A stretch of DNA of 64,000 nucleotides from Orenia marismortui DSM 5156 (GTDB taxonomy: Bacteria; Bacillota; Halanaerobiia; Halobacteroidales; Halobacteroidaceae), in NCBI RefSeq assembly GCF_000379025.1, contig NZ_KB900617.1, positions 106,504 through 170,503 on the forward strand. Reading direction: 5' to 3'. This document shows, piece by piece, positions 36,571-46,288 of the stretch. Position 1 is the first letter of the stretch. Each line of letters opens with the position of its first letter. The notes beneath the pieces are model-generated. The model saw only the letters and a list, made by a program, of their open reading frames with translations, was not told the origin of the DNA and did no database searches. The position numbers and the translations under genes were made by a program.

Positions 36571-37392
36571 ATTAAGAAAATCTGTTATTTGGTTTTACTA
36601 ACTTCTATCTTCTTAACCTCAGTCTTTAGTCTATCATCAATCACACCTGTATCAGCTCAAAGTAGAGCAATTAAAGTAAGTAGTGAAAATTGTACAGATG
36701 GAAGATTATCAGAGGATAAGGTTATCAAAATATTAAAGGGGGAAACTAAAGGAGATATCAAAAAAGCTGAAGAAAAAGTCATTAATACTACTTTAAAAAA
36801 ATTAAATTTAGAAGAGTGGTTAAAAACTCCTCCTCTTGAACACAAAATAATATTTGGTGATATCTATCCAAATCAAGGGGAAGAATTAATAGTTGCTATC
36901 TCTATGGGGAAGGATAATGGAATATTAGCAGTCTTCAGTAAACAAGATGATAAGCTTTACCAAATAACAGAAACACTAGATGATTTAGTGCCAATCACAA
37001 GTCTAAGTCTAATCAATCTTCCTAATAGCAAATATCAATCCCTTGTAATAGAAGAGTATCTAGATGAACGCATGGGTGGTTTTTTCGAAATAAAGATAAC
37101 CTCAATTTATAACTTTCATAAGAAGAAGTTTAATAAAGTTTGGGAAAGAAAGAATTACCTTAAAGAAGCAAAACCTTGCAAAGGCAAAGATATAAAATGG
37201 TTAATTCATCTAGAAAAAGTAGATATTTCTTTAATATCTCAAGGAAAGATAGAAGTTAGTGGTATTAATAAGTATTGGAAAAGCAATAATTTAGATTCTA
37301 CAGCCAAAGAGGAGCAACTAATAAAATCTAATCCTGTAAAAGAAACTTATATTTGGGATGAGTCTACGAGTAAATTTAAAGAAATATCCTAA
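36571..37392 (+). CDS. Secreted protein of unknown function, probable ATT start
   Basis: 273 residues from this start. The strong ribosome site AGGGAGGG (36558-36565) is followed 5 bases later by ATT AAG AAA ATC, which restores a complete signal peptide, (M)KKICYLVLLTSIFLTS with cleavage near VSAQS. No ATG or GTG is in frame nearby; the next start codon is TTG at 36589, which would remove the basic n-region and sit far from the ribosome site. ATT starts are rare (infC is the known case). The mature part has alpha/beta patterns, e.g. VPITSLSLINLPNSKYQ; family not recognised. Confidence 0.7.
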   Translation: MKKICYLVLLTSIFLTSVFSLSSITPVSAQSRAIKVSSENCTDGRLSEDKVIKILKGETKGDIKKAEEKVINTTLKKLNLEEWLKTPPLEHKIIFGDIYPNQGEELIVAISMGKDNGILAVFSKQDDKLYQITETLDDLVPITSLSLINLPNSKYQSLVIEEYLDERMGGFFEIKITSIYNFHKKKFNKVWERKNYLKEAKPCKGKDIKWLIHLEKVDISLISQGKIEVSGINKYWKSNNLDSTAKEEQLIKSNPVKETYIWDESTSKFKEIS

Positions 37393-37412
37393 TGTTATAA
37401 AGCTTCATTTTG

Positions 37413-37446
37413 AGGGAGTAACCCTAGTTAGGGTTACTCCCCTTTA
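37413..37446 (+). terminator. Terminator of the secreted-protein gene
   Basis: GGGAGTAACCCTA and TAGGGTTACTCCC, 13-base perfect arms, then CTTT. The T tract is short. Confidence 0.75.
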
Positions 37447-37470
37447 ATCTATTAATTTATACTTTCAAAG

Positions 37471-37501
37471 AAAAAGAAGAGAGCTAATGCCCTCCTCTTC
37501 T
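37471..37501 (-). terminator. Terminator of the glt operon
   Basis: AGAAGAG and CTCTTCT arms followed by TTTTC on the minus strand, about 75 bases after the gltD stop. Confidence 0.6.
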
Positions 37502-37502
37502 G

Positions 37503-37599
37503 GACGAGTATTTAATTGTTCATTAAATTATTTTTTCCCTCCGGGTCTGAATACATGACCCTCCGTGACGAGTATTTAATTATTCATTAAATACTCGTC
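37503..37599 (-). repeat. Duplicated 3' end of gltD
   Basis: GACGAGTATTTAAT occurs at 37503 and again at 37568, each followed by an ATTAAAT segment; the second lies over the gltD stop and forms a hairpin (about 37568-37599). Between the copies, GGGTC and GACCC form a small stem flanked by two GGAGGG words. A 14-codon minus-strand ORF here ends in the same LMNN as GltD. Confidence 0.7.
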
Positions 37600-39027
37600 T
37601 ACTTCTGCCGCTACATCTCGCCCTTCTCTAATTGCCCAAACAATTAAAGAAGCACCTCTTCTCATATCTCCGGCAGCAAAGAATTTATCGTCGCTTGTTT
37701 GATAGTTATCACTTGTCTTTACATTACCCCGTTCATCTAAGTCTAGTCCTAATTGATTTAACATTCCATCATGTTCTGGATGAACAAATCCTATAGCCAA
37801 CAATACTAAATCAACTTCTAGATTAAATTCACTACCTTCTATTTCTTTCATTGTCTTCTTAGCATTTTCATCTTCAACCCATTCAACTTTAACAGCTTGA
37901 ACTTCTTTTAACTTACCTTGATTATTACCTACAAAACGTTTAGTTAAAATAGTCCATTCTCTAAGTCCAAATTTTTCATCTTTGGCTAATTCTTCTGCCT
38001 CTTCATGAGAGGTTGAAGTCTTGAGTACCTGTGGATATCGTGGCCAAGGATTATCTGGTGCTCTTTCTGCTAGAGGCTTATCTAATAGCTCTATTTGATA
38101 AACTGCTTCAGCACCTTGTCTAGTAGCAGTACCTACACAGTCAGAACCTGTGTCTCCACCACCAATTACAAGGACTTTCTTGCCTTGTGCATCTATTTGT
38201 TCCTCTGTAACCTCTTCACCAGCTACAAGTTTATTCTGTTGAGTTAAATAATCCATAGCATAATGAATTCCTTTTAAGTCACGGCCATAAACTGGTAGAT
38301 CTCTAGCCTCTCTAGCACCACCAGCCAAGACTACAGCATCATATTCACTTTCTAGTTTTTCAACTGGATAGTCAGTACCAATCTCTGTATTAAAGACAAA
38401 TTCTACGCCTTCTTCTTTAATCTGATTTACTCTTCTTTCTACAACCCATTTCTCAATCTTAAAATCAGGAATTCCATAAGTTAACATTCCACCTGCTTTG
38501 GAATCTCTCTCAAATACAGTTACATTATGACCTTTACGATTTAACTGTTGAGCAGCCGCTAATCCAGCAGGACCAGAACCTACAACTGCTACTTTCTTTC
38601 CTGTTCTTACTTTTGGTGGTTGAGGTTTAATCCAACCTTCTTTCCAAGCTTTTTCTGAAATAGCAAATTCAATATTCTTAATACTTACTGGATCATCATT
38701 AATTCCCAGGACACATCCTCCCTCACAAGGGGCAGGGCATACTCGCCCTGTAAAATCTGGAAAATTATTTGTACTGTGTAAGTTCTCTAATCCCTTCTTC
38801 CATTCACCACGATAAACAAAGTCTTGCCATTCAGGACATAGATTATTTACAGGACAAGAGAAGCTACAAAAAGGAACACCACAGTCCATACATCTAGCTG
38901 CTTGTATAGTTATCTCTTCTTCTTCGATAGGTTCATAGACTTGTTTATAATCTTTGACTCTCTCTTCTACAGAACGTTTCTTTCTGGGCTCACGATCAAA
39001 TTCTAAAAATCCTCCTAATTTCCCCAT
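37576..39027 (-). CDS. gltD: Glutamate synthase, small subunit
   Basis: 483 residues. Passes electrons from NAD(P)H to the large subunit for glutamate formation. The N-terminus has the Fe-S cysteines CMDCGVPFCSFSCPVNNLCPEW and CPAPCEGGC. Two nucleotide-binding sites follow: VGSGPAGLAAAQQL (FAD, about 150) and VIGGGDTGSDCVG (NAD(P)H, about 285). Its ATG shares a base with the gltB stop (TAATG), so the subunits are coupled. The stop codon lies in a hairpin. Confidence 0.97.
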   Translation of the reverse strand: MGKLGGFLEFDREPRKKRSVEERVKDYKQVYEPIEEEEITIQAARCMDCGVPFCSFSCPVNNLCPEWQDFVYRGEWKKGLENLHSTNNFPDFTGRVCPAPCEGGCVLGINDDPVSIKNIEFAISEKAWKEGWIKPQPPKVRTGKKVAVVGSGPAGLAAAQQLNRKGHNVTVFERDSKAGGMLTYGIPDFKIEKWVVERRVNQIKEEGVEFVFNTEIGTDYPVEKLESEYDAVVLAGGAREARDLPVYGRDLKGIHYAMDYLTQQNKLVAGEEVTEEQIDAQGKKVLVIGGGDTGSDCVGTATRQGAEAVYQIELLDKPLAERAPDNPWPRYPQVLKTSTSHEEAEELAKDEKFGLREWTILTKRFVGNNQGKLKEVQAVKVEWVEDENAKKTMKEIEGSEFNLEVDLVLLAIGFVHPEHDGMLNQLGLDLDERGNVKTSDNYQTSDDKFFAAGDMRRGASLIVWAIREGRDVAAEVDEYLMNN

Positions 39028-42000
39028 TATTCTGCCTCCTCTCTACTCTTCGCCAATAGTTCTTTATAAGCTGGAGAAATAACTTTAACAAACTTACTTA
39101 AACTTTTGTCCCAATCTGCTAAGATTTCTTTTCCACGTTCACTGTCTGTATACTCAACATGCTTTTCTAGCAAAGATTTAAGCTCTAAAATATCATCTTC
39201 TTCAAGCTCTTCTATATTAACAATTCCTTGATTTACTTTATCTTCAAAGTTTCCTGCTATGTCATATACATAAGCAATACCACCGCTCATACCTGCTCCA
39301 AAGTTACGACCAGTCTCTCCTAAGACAACTACTCTACCACCAGTCATATATTCACAACAGTGATCTCCAACACCTTCAACTACTGCTGAAGCACCAGAGT
39401 TTCTTACAGCAAATCTCTCACCTGCAATACCATTCATATATAGTTCTCCTCGAATAGCACCATAAAGAATAGTATTACCACCAATGATATTCTCTTCAGC
39501 TTTAAAGTCTGAGGTTTTAGGTTTTTTAATGATTATTTTAGCACCAAATAACCCTTTACCAATATAATCATTAGCTTGACCTTCTAAGTTTAAAGTAAGT
39601 CCTTGCATACCAAAGGTACCAAAACTCTGTCCGGCATAACCTTTGAAATTAATATTAATAGTATCATCATCTAATCCTTGTGCACCATAACGTTTAGCTA
39701 TTTCACCACTTAACATAGTTCCAGCAGTACGATTAGTATTATAAATATCAAGATCTAAGTCTACCTTTTCACCCTTTTCAAGAGCTGGAGTCGCAAGATC
39801 GATTAATTTACGATCAAGAACCTCATCAATACCATGATCTTGTTTCTCTACACATCTACCTGCAATCTTCTTAGGTAAGGTTGGTTGGTGTAAGATCTTA
39901 GTTAGATCAATTCCTTCAGATTTCCAATGCTTAATAGCTTCATTCATCTCTAATTTATCAACTCTACCTACCATTTCATCTACAGTTCTAAATCCTAGTT
40001 CTGCCATGATCTCTCTCATCTCTTGAGCAATAAATGTAAAGAAGTTAATTAAATCATCTACTCTACCAGAAAATCTCTTACGCAATTCTGGATTTTGAGT
40101 AGCAACACCTACAGGACAAGTATTACTATGGCAAGCTCTCATCATAATACAACCTAATACTACTAATGAACTTGTAGAGAATCCATACTCTTCTGCACCA
40201 AGTAAAGCTGCAATAGCGATATCCCTTCCTGTCTTCATCTGACCATCAGCTTGTACTCTAACTCTACCTCTTAGATTGTTCTTAATTAATACTTGATGAG
40301 TTTCAGATAATCCTAACTCCCAAGGTAAACCAGTATGTTTAATAGACGTAAGTGGGGCAGCACCAGTTCCTCCATCATATCCAGATACTAAGATCATATC
40401 AGCATGAGCCTTAGATACTCCAGCTGCAATAGTACCAATACCTATTCGTGATACTAACTTAACACTTACTCTTGCCTCTGGATTAACATTTTTAAGATCA
40501 AAAATTAACTGTGCTAAATCTTCAATCGAATAGATATCATGATGCGGCGGAGGTGAGATAAGATCTATACCTGGAGAAGTATGCCTTACTCTTGCAATCT
40601 CTTCTGTTACCTTATGGCCTGGTAAATGACCACCTTCACCTGGTTTAGCACCCTGTGCCATCTTAATCTGTAATTCATCGGCATTAACTAGATAATGAGT
40701 TGTTACACCAAAGCGACCAGAAGCCACCTGTTTAATAGCACTTCTACGATTGTCTTCAAATCTTTCTGGATCCTCTCCACCTTCTCCAGAGTTAGACATA
40801 CCACCAATAGCATTCATCGCTTTAGCAATAGTTTCATGAGCTTCTTTAGAAATTGAACCATAAGACATTGCTCCAGTTACAAAGCGTTTTCTAATCTCTT
40901 CTACTGGCTCTACTTCTGAAATAGGAATTGGATTTCTATCTTTAAATTTGAATAATCCCCTAATTGTAGATAGATTTCCACTTTGATCATTGATCATCTT
41001 AGAATACTCTTTATAAAGTTCATAGTCATTAGTTTTGGCAGCATATTGGAGAGTAGAAATTGCCTCTGGTGTAAATAAGTGATGTTCACCTTTAGGTCTC
41101 CACTTATACTTACCTTCATTCTCTAATAAATTTTCATTACTATCATTTAATTCTTTAAAAGCTTTACTATGATTATCTAAAATTTCTCTTTCTAAGACGT
41201 CAAGAGCAATTCCTTCAATTCTAGATGTAGTACCAGGGAAATATTGGTCGATAAATCCTTGGCTTAATCCTACAGCTTCAAAGATTTGAGCTCCTCGATA
41301 ACTTTGAATTGTAGAGATTCCCATCTTAGACATAATCTTTAGTAAACCTTTATTAATTGCCTTAATATAACCTTTTTTACGACTATTGAGTGTATCACTA
41401 TCAGCAGCATCCAGATATAATTCTTTATCTGTCATGTAAGAGATTGTTTCTAAAGCTAAGTATGGATTTACTGCTAAGGCTCCATAACCAATTAATAATG
41501 CAAAATGCATTACTTCTCTAGCTTCACCAGTCTCTACAATTATATCTACACCATTTCTTTTATTCTCTTTAATTAAATAATTGTGCAATGCAGAAGTAGC
41601 CAATAAACTTGGAATTGGAGCATTGAAATCATCTATTTTTCGATCACTTAATACAAGTACATTATAACCTGCATCAATACTCTCTTCAGCATAGTGGAAC
41701 AATCTATCTAATCCCTTTTCTAATCCGTTTTTCTCTTCTGGGTCAAAGACCATTGGAATAGACTTGGCTCTAAATTCTTCATCATTTAAATGAATTATCT
41801 TATCCAAATCTTCATTACTTAAGATTGGAGATTCCAATTCAATCGTTCTAGCTTTATCTGCTGTCTTTTCTAAGATATTAGCTTTTACGCCAAGATTGGT
41901 CTTAAGAGACATAACAATCTCTTCTCTAATTGGATCAATTGGCGGATTAGTTACCTGAGCAAATAACTGTTTAAAGTAATCAAATAAAGATTTTGAACGA

Positions 42001-43529
42001 TTAGACAGAACAGCTAATGGTTCATCATTACCCATAGAACCGATTGATTCTTTCTTGTTCTCAGCCATTGGCGAAATGATTACACTCAAGTCTTCTCTAC
42101 TATAACCAAAAGATTTTAATCTAGTAACAATAGTATCAAAATCTTCTCCATATCTCTCTTTACCACCTGTTAAGTCTTTTAAATACTTTTTATTTTCTTT
42201 TAGCCACTCACCATAAGGACGAGCTGTACTAACCTTTTCTTTTATCTCTTCATCAGATAATATTCTACCTTCTTCAGTATCGATAAGTAGCATCTTACCT
42301 GGTTGCAATCTACGACTTTCTGATATATTAGCAGGATCTACTTCTAAAGTACCTATTTCCGAAGCCATAATTACAAAACCATCCTTAGTTACTATATATC
42401 TAGCTGGTCTTAATCCATTACGATCTAAAGTAGCCCCCATTTGAGTACCATCTGTAAAGGCAATAGCTGCTGGACCATCCCACGGTTCCATTAAACCAGC
42501 ATTATATTCATAATAATCTCTAACTTGATCTTTTAAGAAATCGTTCTTCTCCCATGGTTCTGGAACTAGCATGGTCATAGCTTCAACTAAGCTCATACCT
42601 GAAGCAACTAGTAGTTCAAAAGCATGATCTAAGTTAGCTGAATCACTATCTATAGGATTGGTAATTGGGAATAACTTATCTATATCATTTCCTATTCTTT
42701 CACAATCTAAATCCGGTTCTCTAGCATCCATCCAATTAATATTTCCAGTTAAAGTATTAATCTCACCATTATGTGCTAAATATCTAAAAGGTTGTGCTAA
42801 ATCCCAAGATGGGAATGTATTAGTACTAAATCTTTGATGTACTAATGCAATAGCTGACTTTAATGTTGGATCTTGTAAATCCAAATAAAATTCTTTAATC
42901 TGTGCTGGTAAGATTAAACCTTTATATACTAAAACACGATTAGATAAACTAGGAATACTGAAAAATTCAGTGTTCTTAATCTCACTATCTTCGATAGCCT
43001 TTTCAATTCTTCTTCTAATTATATATAACTTCAATTCAAAATTATCTATGTTATCTGCCTTTTTAATAAAGACCTGCTTAATTACAGGTAAAGTACTAGC
43101 TGCACTTTCACCAATTACAGTCTCATTTAAAGGTACATCTCTCCATCCTAATACTTCTTGACCTTCTTCTTCAATAATTTTCTCTGTAATTCCTTCAGCT
43201 AGAAGGCATTCATCTGATTTACGAGGTAAAAAGATCATCCCTACCCCATAATCACCTTTCTGTGGTAATTCTAGCCCTTCTTCTTTCATCTTAGTTCGTA
43301 AAAACTCATCAGGTAGCTGCATCAAAATACCAGCTCCATCACCTGTTTCTGGATCGGCTCCGACTGCACCCCTGTGTTCTAATCTCACTAAAATTTCTAA
43401 CCCCTTCTCTACTACTTTATGGCTCTTCTCACCATTAATATTGGTAATAAAACCAACACCACAATTATCCCTTTCATATTCAGGATAATAAAGGCCCTCT
43501 TGTGAAGGGATTCCTTTTCGTTTAATCAT
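39027..43529 (-). CDS. gltB: Glutamate synthase, large subunit
   Basis: 1500 residues, full length. Combines glutamine and 2-oxoglutarate into two glutamates. A 22-residue propeptide precedes the catalytic Cys23 (NCGVGF) of the class II amidotransferase domain. The central and FMN domains follow, with GGEDPERF, the 3Fe-4S site CIMMRACHSNTCPVG (about 1150) and the C-terminal GXGXG beta-helix (GERFAVRNSGASAVVEGVGDH). First gene of gltBD with a good promoter upstream. Confidence 0.97.
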   Translation of the reverse strand: MIKRKGIPSQEGLYYPEYERDNCGVGFITNINGEKSHKVVEKGLEILVRLEHRGAVGADPETGDGAGILMQLPDEFLRTKMKEEGLELPQKGDYGVGMIFLPRKSDECLLAEGITEKIIEEEGQEVLGWRDVPLNETVIGESAASTLPVIKQVFIKKADNIDNFELKLYIIRRRIEKAIEDSEIKNTEFFSIPSLSNRVLVYKGLILPAQIKEFYLDLQDPTLKSAIALVHQRFSTNTFPSWDLAQPFRYLAHNGEINTLTGNINWMDAREPDLDCERIGNDIDKLFPITNPIDSDSANLDHAFELLVASGMSLVEAMTMLVPEPWEKNDFLKDQVRDYYEYNAGLMEPWDGPAAIAFTDGTQMGATLDRNGLRPARYIVTKDGFVIMASEIGTLEVDPANISESRRLQPGKMLLIDTEEGRILSDEEIKEKVSTARPYGEWLKENKKYLKDLTGGKERYGEDFDTIVTRLKSFGYSREDLSVIISPMAENKKESIGSMGNDEPLAVLSNRSKSLFDYFKQLFAQVTNPPIDPIREEIVMSLKTNLGVKANILEKTADKARTIELESPILSNEDLDKIIHLNDEEFRAKSIPMVFDPEEKNGLEKGLDRLFHYAEESIDAGYNVLVLSDRKIDDFNAPIPSLLATSALHNYLIKENKRNGVDIIVETGEAREVMHFALLIGYGALAVNPYLALETISYMTDKELYLDAADSDTLNSRKKGYIKAINKGLLKIMSKMGISTIQSYRGAQIFEAVGLSQGFIDQYFPGTTSRIEGIALDVLEREILDNHSKAFKELNDSNENLLENEGKYKWRPKGEHHLFTPEAISTLQYAAKTNDYELYKEYSKMINDQSGNLSTIRGLFKFKDRNPIPISEVEPVEEIRKRFVTGAMSYGSISKEAHETIAKAMNAIGGMSNSGEGGEDPERFEDNRRSAIKQVASGRFGVTTHYLVNADELQIKMAQGAKPGEGGHLPGHKVTEEIARVRHTSPGIDLISPPPHHDIYSIEDLAQLIFDLKNVNPEARVSVKLVSRIGIGTIAAGVSKAHADMILVSGYDGGTGAAPLTSIKHTGLPWELGLSETHQVLIKNNLRGRVRVQADGQMKTGRDIAIAALLGAEEYGFSTSSLVVLGCIMMRACHSNTCPVGVATQNPELRKRFSGRVDDLINFFTFIAQEMREIMAELGFRTVDEMVGRVDKLEMNEAIKHWKSEGIDLTKILHQPTLPKKIAGRCVEKQDHGIDEVLDRKLIDLATPALEKGEKVDLDLDIYNTNRTAGTMLSGEIAKRYGAQGLDDDTININFKGYAGQSFGTFGMQGLTLNLEGQANDYIGKGLFGAKIIIKKPKTSDFKAEENIIGGNTILYGAIRGELYMNGIAGERFAVRNSGASAVVEGVGDHCCEYMTGGRVVVLGETGRNFGAGMSGGIAYVYDIAGNFEDKVNQGIVNIEELEEDDILELKSLLEKHVEYTDSERGKEILADWDKSLSKFVKVISPAYKELLAKSREEAE

Positions 43530-43637
43530 CTCTACTCCTCCTCTTCTATTTATATAAAGAAAATCTTTAAAAACTTAGAAATCATCGTATTTTCATATTG
43601 TGAAAATCGATTTCATAATAAAAAATCTTGTTCTTCT
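43530..43637 (-). promoter_or_regulatory. gltB leader with a palindrome
   Basis: About 105 bases of untranslated leader. It contains the near-perfect palindrome TGAAAATCGATTTCA (about 43602-43616), a possible operator for a nitrogen or LysR-type regulator. Confidence 0.4.
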
Positions 43638-43666
43638 ATTATAATGGATATCTAGTCGAAAATCAA
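43638..43666 (-). promoter_or_regulatory. Sigma-A promoter of gltBD
   Basis: TTGATT (43666-43661), 17-base spacer, TATAAT (43643-43638). Confidence 0.8.
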
Positions 43667-43803
43667 ACAAAAGTTATTCAAGCTAAGTAAATACAACAAC
43701 AATTATTATTTTTTCAAAAATAAAATTATAGAAATAATAATTCAACACCAAAATTTAGTAAATGTTTTTTCACTTTTCACTTGCACTAAATATCACAATA
43801 CAG

Positions 43804-43833
43804 AAAAGCCAGTGCTAACAAGCACCGGCTTTT
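43804..43833. terminator. Terminator after the LysM gene
   Basis: 13-base arms AAAAGCCAGTGCT with one G-U pair around AACA; U tracts on both sides. Located 20 bases after the LysM gene stop. Confidence 0.88.
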
Positions 43834-43852
43834 TATCATATTTATTATTCTA

Positions 43853-44395
43853 TTATATCGGTAAACAAATCTTCTGCCCAAGCAATAATGCTTCTGGATC
43901 AATATTAGGATTAGCCTCTTTCAAATTAGATAAAGAAAGATTATACTTCTTAGCTATCGATTCAAAACTATCTCTATATTTTACAATATAAATTATAGAG
44001 TCTTTAGAGCAAAAAGGATTTGAAGGAAGTAGTGGAATTAAAATCAGCTGATTCACCTCTAATTCAGCCTCATCTAGCAAAGGATTAACCTCTCTTAGCT
44101 GATCTAATTTTACATTAAACTTTTGAGCTATAGAAGGCAGAGTTTCTCCATCCTTTATTCTATAATAACTCATTTCAGAATATCCTAACTCCTCTTGCTT
44201 AGGAAGATACAAACTCTGCCCTAGTCTCAAAAAGTTATAATTCAAAGATGGATTAACAGCAGCAAGTGAAGCTACTGAAACATTAAATCTACGTGATAAA
44301 GCAGCAATTGTATCTCCTAGTTTGACTTGATATAATTTAGTTTTCACTAAAGATTGCTGGATTTCTCGGAAATGATCTTTAGAACAATTACCCAA
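43853..44395 (-). CDS. Three-LysM protein, no signal peptide
   Basis: About 180 residues from a TTG start at 44395. Three LysM repeats are visible: YQVKLGDTIAALSRRFNVS, YRIKDGETLPSIAQKFNV and YIVKYRDSFESIAKKYNLS. LysM binds N-acetylglucosamine chains. There is no signal peptide with either start, which fits spore-coat LysM proteins such as SafA made in the mother cell (inference). TTG is preferred because GAGGTG lies 5 bases before it; the ATG at 44440 has no ribosome site. Confidence 0.85.
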   Translation of the reverse strand: MGNCSKDHFREIQQSLVKTKLYQVKLGDTIAALSRRFNVSVASLAAVNPSLNYNFLRLGQSLYLPKQEELGYSEMSYYRIKDGETLPSIAQKFNVKLDQLREVNPLLDEAELEVNQLILIPLLPSNPFCSKDSIIYIVKYRDSFESIAKKYNLSLSNLKEANPNIDPEALLLGQKICLPI

Positions 44396-44505
44396 GCAAT
44401 CACCTCTTTCCAGAATATAATTATGGGTTATTATATTCATAGATAGAGGTTTTGTTATTTATTAAAGGTAATTTTTAAGATAAAATATATTATTTACTTA
44501 TATCT

Positions 44506-45255
44506 TTAGTAAGACTTTCTAAATCTAATCTTCTCTCCACGCTTTTCAATTATTGCCCCATCTACTTGTAAGTCTTTGATCTCTTTGCTAAAGTTTTTAG
44601 TGATAGCATAGTTATCACTAAAGTGAATAGGTATTAATAATTTAGGCTTAATAGTTTCTGCAAAATACCGTCCTGCTAGATGATAAAACTCTTCTAATCT
44701 CGGATCGACTGGAACAAAGGCTATGTCCACATCTTTTTCCTTTAGCTTTTCAATCTCTTTTTTATAATCTTCTTCTTCTACTTGTTGCTTTTCAGAGCTA
44801 AACTTCTTCCAATGCCACCAGTTCAAATCACCAGAATGAAAGATATTAAGTCCATCTACTTCGACATAGTAAGATAAACCTTGATCAGTAGTACCATAAG
44901 TCTTAATATAAATATCATTAGACCAATTTATCTCTTGATATTTCTTCATTATATATCGATTATCTTCTTCTTCAACCTCAATATCATCACTTAAGATATA
45001 AGTTATATCTTCATTCCACTTCTCCCATTCAAAGATAATAGGGTTGAAATGATCATGATGACTATGTGTTACAAAGACAATCGGATTCTCTTCTTTATTT
45101 AGGTCTTTTTTACTTATAACCCCATTATCTATCTTCCTAATCCCTTTTTTAGGCGTATCATTATAATAATCAAAGATTAAAAAATGATTCGATGTTTTAA
45201 TGGCTACTCCACTATGAAAGAGATGATGAATTATAGCTTCTTTATCTCTAACCAC
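44506..45255 (-). CDS. MBL-fold metallohydrolase (UlaG-like)
   Basis: 249 residues. The metal motif THSHHDHFNP (HxHxDH) lies near residue 64; HSGDLNWWHW and PIHFSDNY supply later ligands. It belongs to the broad UlaG/YtkL-like group; the substrate is unknown. Coupled loosely with DUF503 upstream, 35 bases apart. Confidence 0.85.
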   Translation of the reverse strand: MVRDKEAIIHHLFHSGVAIKTSNHFLIFDYYNDTPKKGIRKIDNGVISKKDLNKEENPIVFVTHSHHDHFNPIIFEWEKWNEDITYILSDDIEVEEEDNRYIMKKYQEINWSNDIYIKTYGTTDQGLSYYVEVDGLNIFHSGDLNWWHWKKFSSEKQQVEEEDYKKEIEKLKEKDVDIAFVPVDPRLEEFYHLAGRYFAETIKPKLLIPIHFSDNYAITKNFSKEIKDLQVDGAIIEKRGEKIRFRKSY

Positions 45256-45290
45256 AATAATTCCTCCTTTTTAATTTAGTCTCTTACTTA

Positions 45291-45575
45291 TTAAATAAAC
45301 TCAATTGACTCATCTAATAACTGTACCTCTATATAGTTAGATTCAATATAATCTAATACTTTATTTAATAATTTTTCTACATATATTCTATCACAACTAA
45401 CTGTTACTATTCCCAAGCTTGCTAATTTCAAATCATCATGTTTAGCAACTTCAGAAATAGAGACATTAAAACGATTCTTAATCCGATTGATCATACTCTT
45501 AAGTACTCCACGTTTGTTCTTTAAAGACTGGCTCATAGGTACTCTTAATTCTACTCTACATAATCCTACTATCAT
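45291..45575 (-). CDS. DUF503 family protein (YlxP-like)
   Basis: 94 residues from the ATG at 45575. The family motifs LRVPMSQSLKNKRGVLKS and VSISEVAKHDDLKLASLGI are clear. YlxP relatives often lie near infB/rbfA and may bind RNA or help ribosome assembly; function not settled. A GTG four codons upstream overlaps the AAGGTGGTG ribosome site and is less likely. Confidence 0.9.
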   Translation of the reverse strand: MIVGLCRVELRVPMSQSLKNKRGVLKSMINRIKNRFNVSISEVAKHDDLKLASLGIVTVSCDRIYVEKLLNKVLDYIESNYIEVQLLDESIEFI

Positions 45576-45604
45576 GCTAAACACCACCTTTATAGATAAA
45601 CCTT

Positions 45605-46288
45605 CTATTCATCCCCCTTAAGTTCCTGTACAACCTCTGTAATTCTGGCATTTAAAGCTCTAATATCTGTATTTATCTCTTCTATATTATCTACTAGTTC
45701 ACTTGATCTCCCTGATAAATTCTTTACCTCTTTAGCTACTATAGCAAAACCTTTACCATTCCCTTGATTTGAAGTTGCTCTAGCAGCTTCAATAGAAGCA
45801 TTTAAGGCTAACATATTTAAGTTCTTAGTAATCCGTTGAATTTGACCTAAAAGTTGATTAATATTCTGTGAATCATCTTCTATTTCATGATATACTTCAT
45901 CTAAATGAGAAATCACCTTTGTTAATAGTTGATTATGAAAATTATTATACTCTTCAATTAGATTATAAATTAAATAAGAGCCTTCACTACTAATTAATTC
46001 TGTATTTTCTCCTTTATTATCTTGGACAGACTGTAATACTTCATTTACTCCAGTAACTTCAAGAATTAGATCTAAACTATAGTCTTGCACAATTTCCATC
46101 ATATTTGATGTAGTCTTAATCTGTTCCTGCTTGGCTAGTTTTATACCTGGCGCATTATCATTTATATCAGAAATGAATTCTACTTGAATAGAATTCATCT
46201 GCAAAAATATCTCTAATAGTTTTCTGCCTATCTCTCCACCACCTATTATTCCTAATCTTATCTCTTTGGTAGCTCTCTTCTTGGCCAT
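45605..46288 (-). CDS. Rossmann-fold and MCP signalling domain fusion protein
   Basis: About 227 residues, soluble. The N-terminal 110 residues look like a Rossmann NAD(P)-binding domain (RLGIIGGGEIGRKLLE, with ISDIN at the end of strand 2). The C-terminal half is a short methyl-accepting signalling hairpin with the tip NMLALNASIEAARA and GKGFAIVAKEVKNLS. This would be a cytoplasmic chemoreceptor-like protein that could read a nucleotide or redox ligand (inference). GGAGGAG precedes the ATG at 46288. A TTGACA box near 46675 may be its promoter. Confidence 0.75.
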   Translation of the reverse strand: MAKKRATKEIRLGIIGGGEIGRKLLEIFLQMNSIQVEFISDINDNAPGIKLAKQEQIKTTSNMMEIVQDYSLDLILEVTGVNEVLQSVQDNKGENTELISSEGSYLIYNLIEEYNNFHNQLLTKVISHLDEVYHEIEDDSQNINQLLGQIQRITKNLNMLALNASIEAARATSNQGNGKGFAIVAKEVKNLSGRSSELVDNIEEINTDIRALNARITEVVQELKGDE

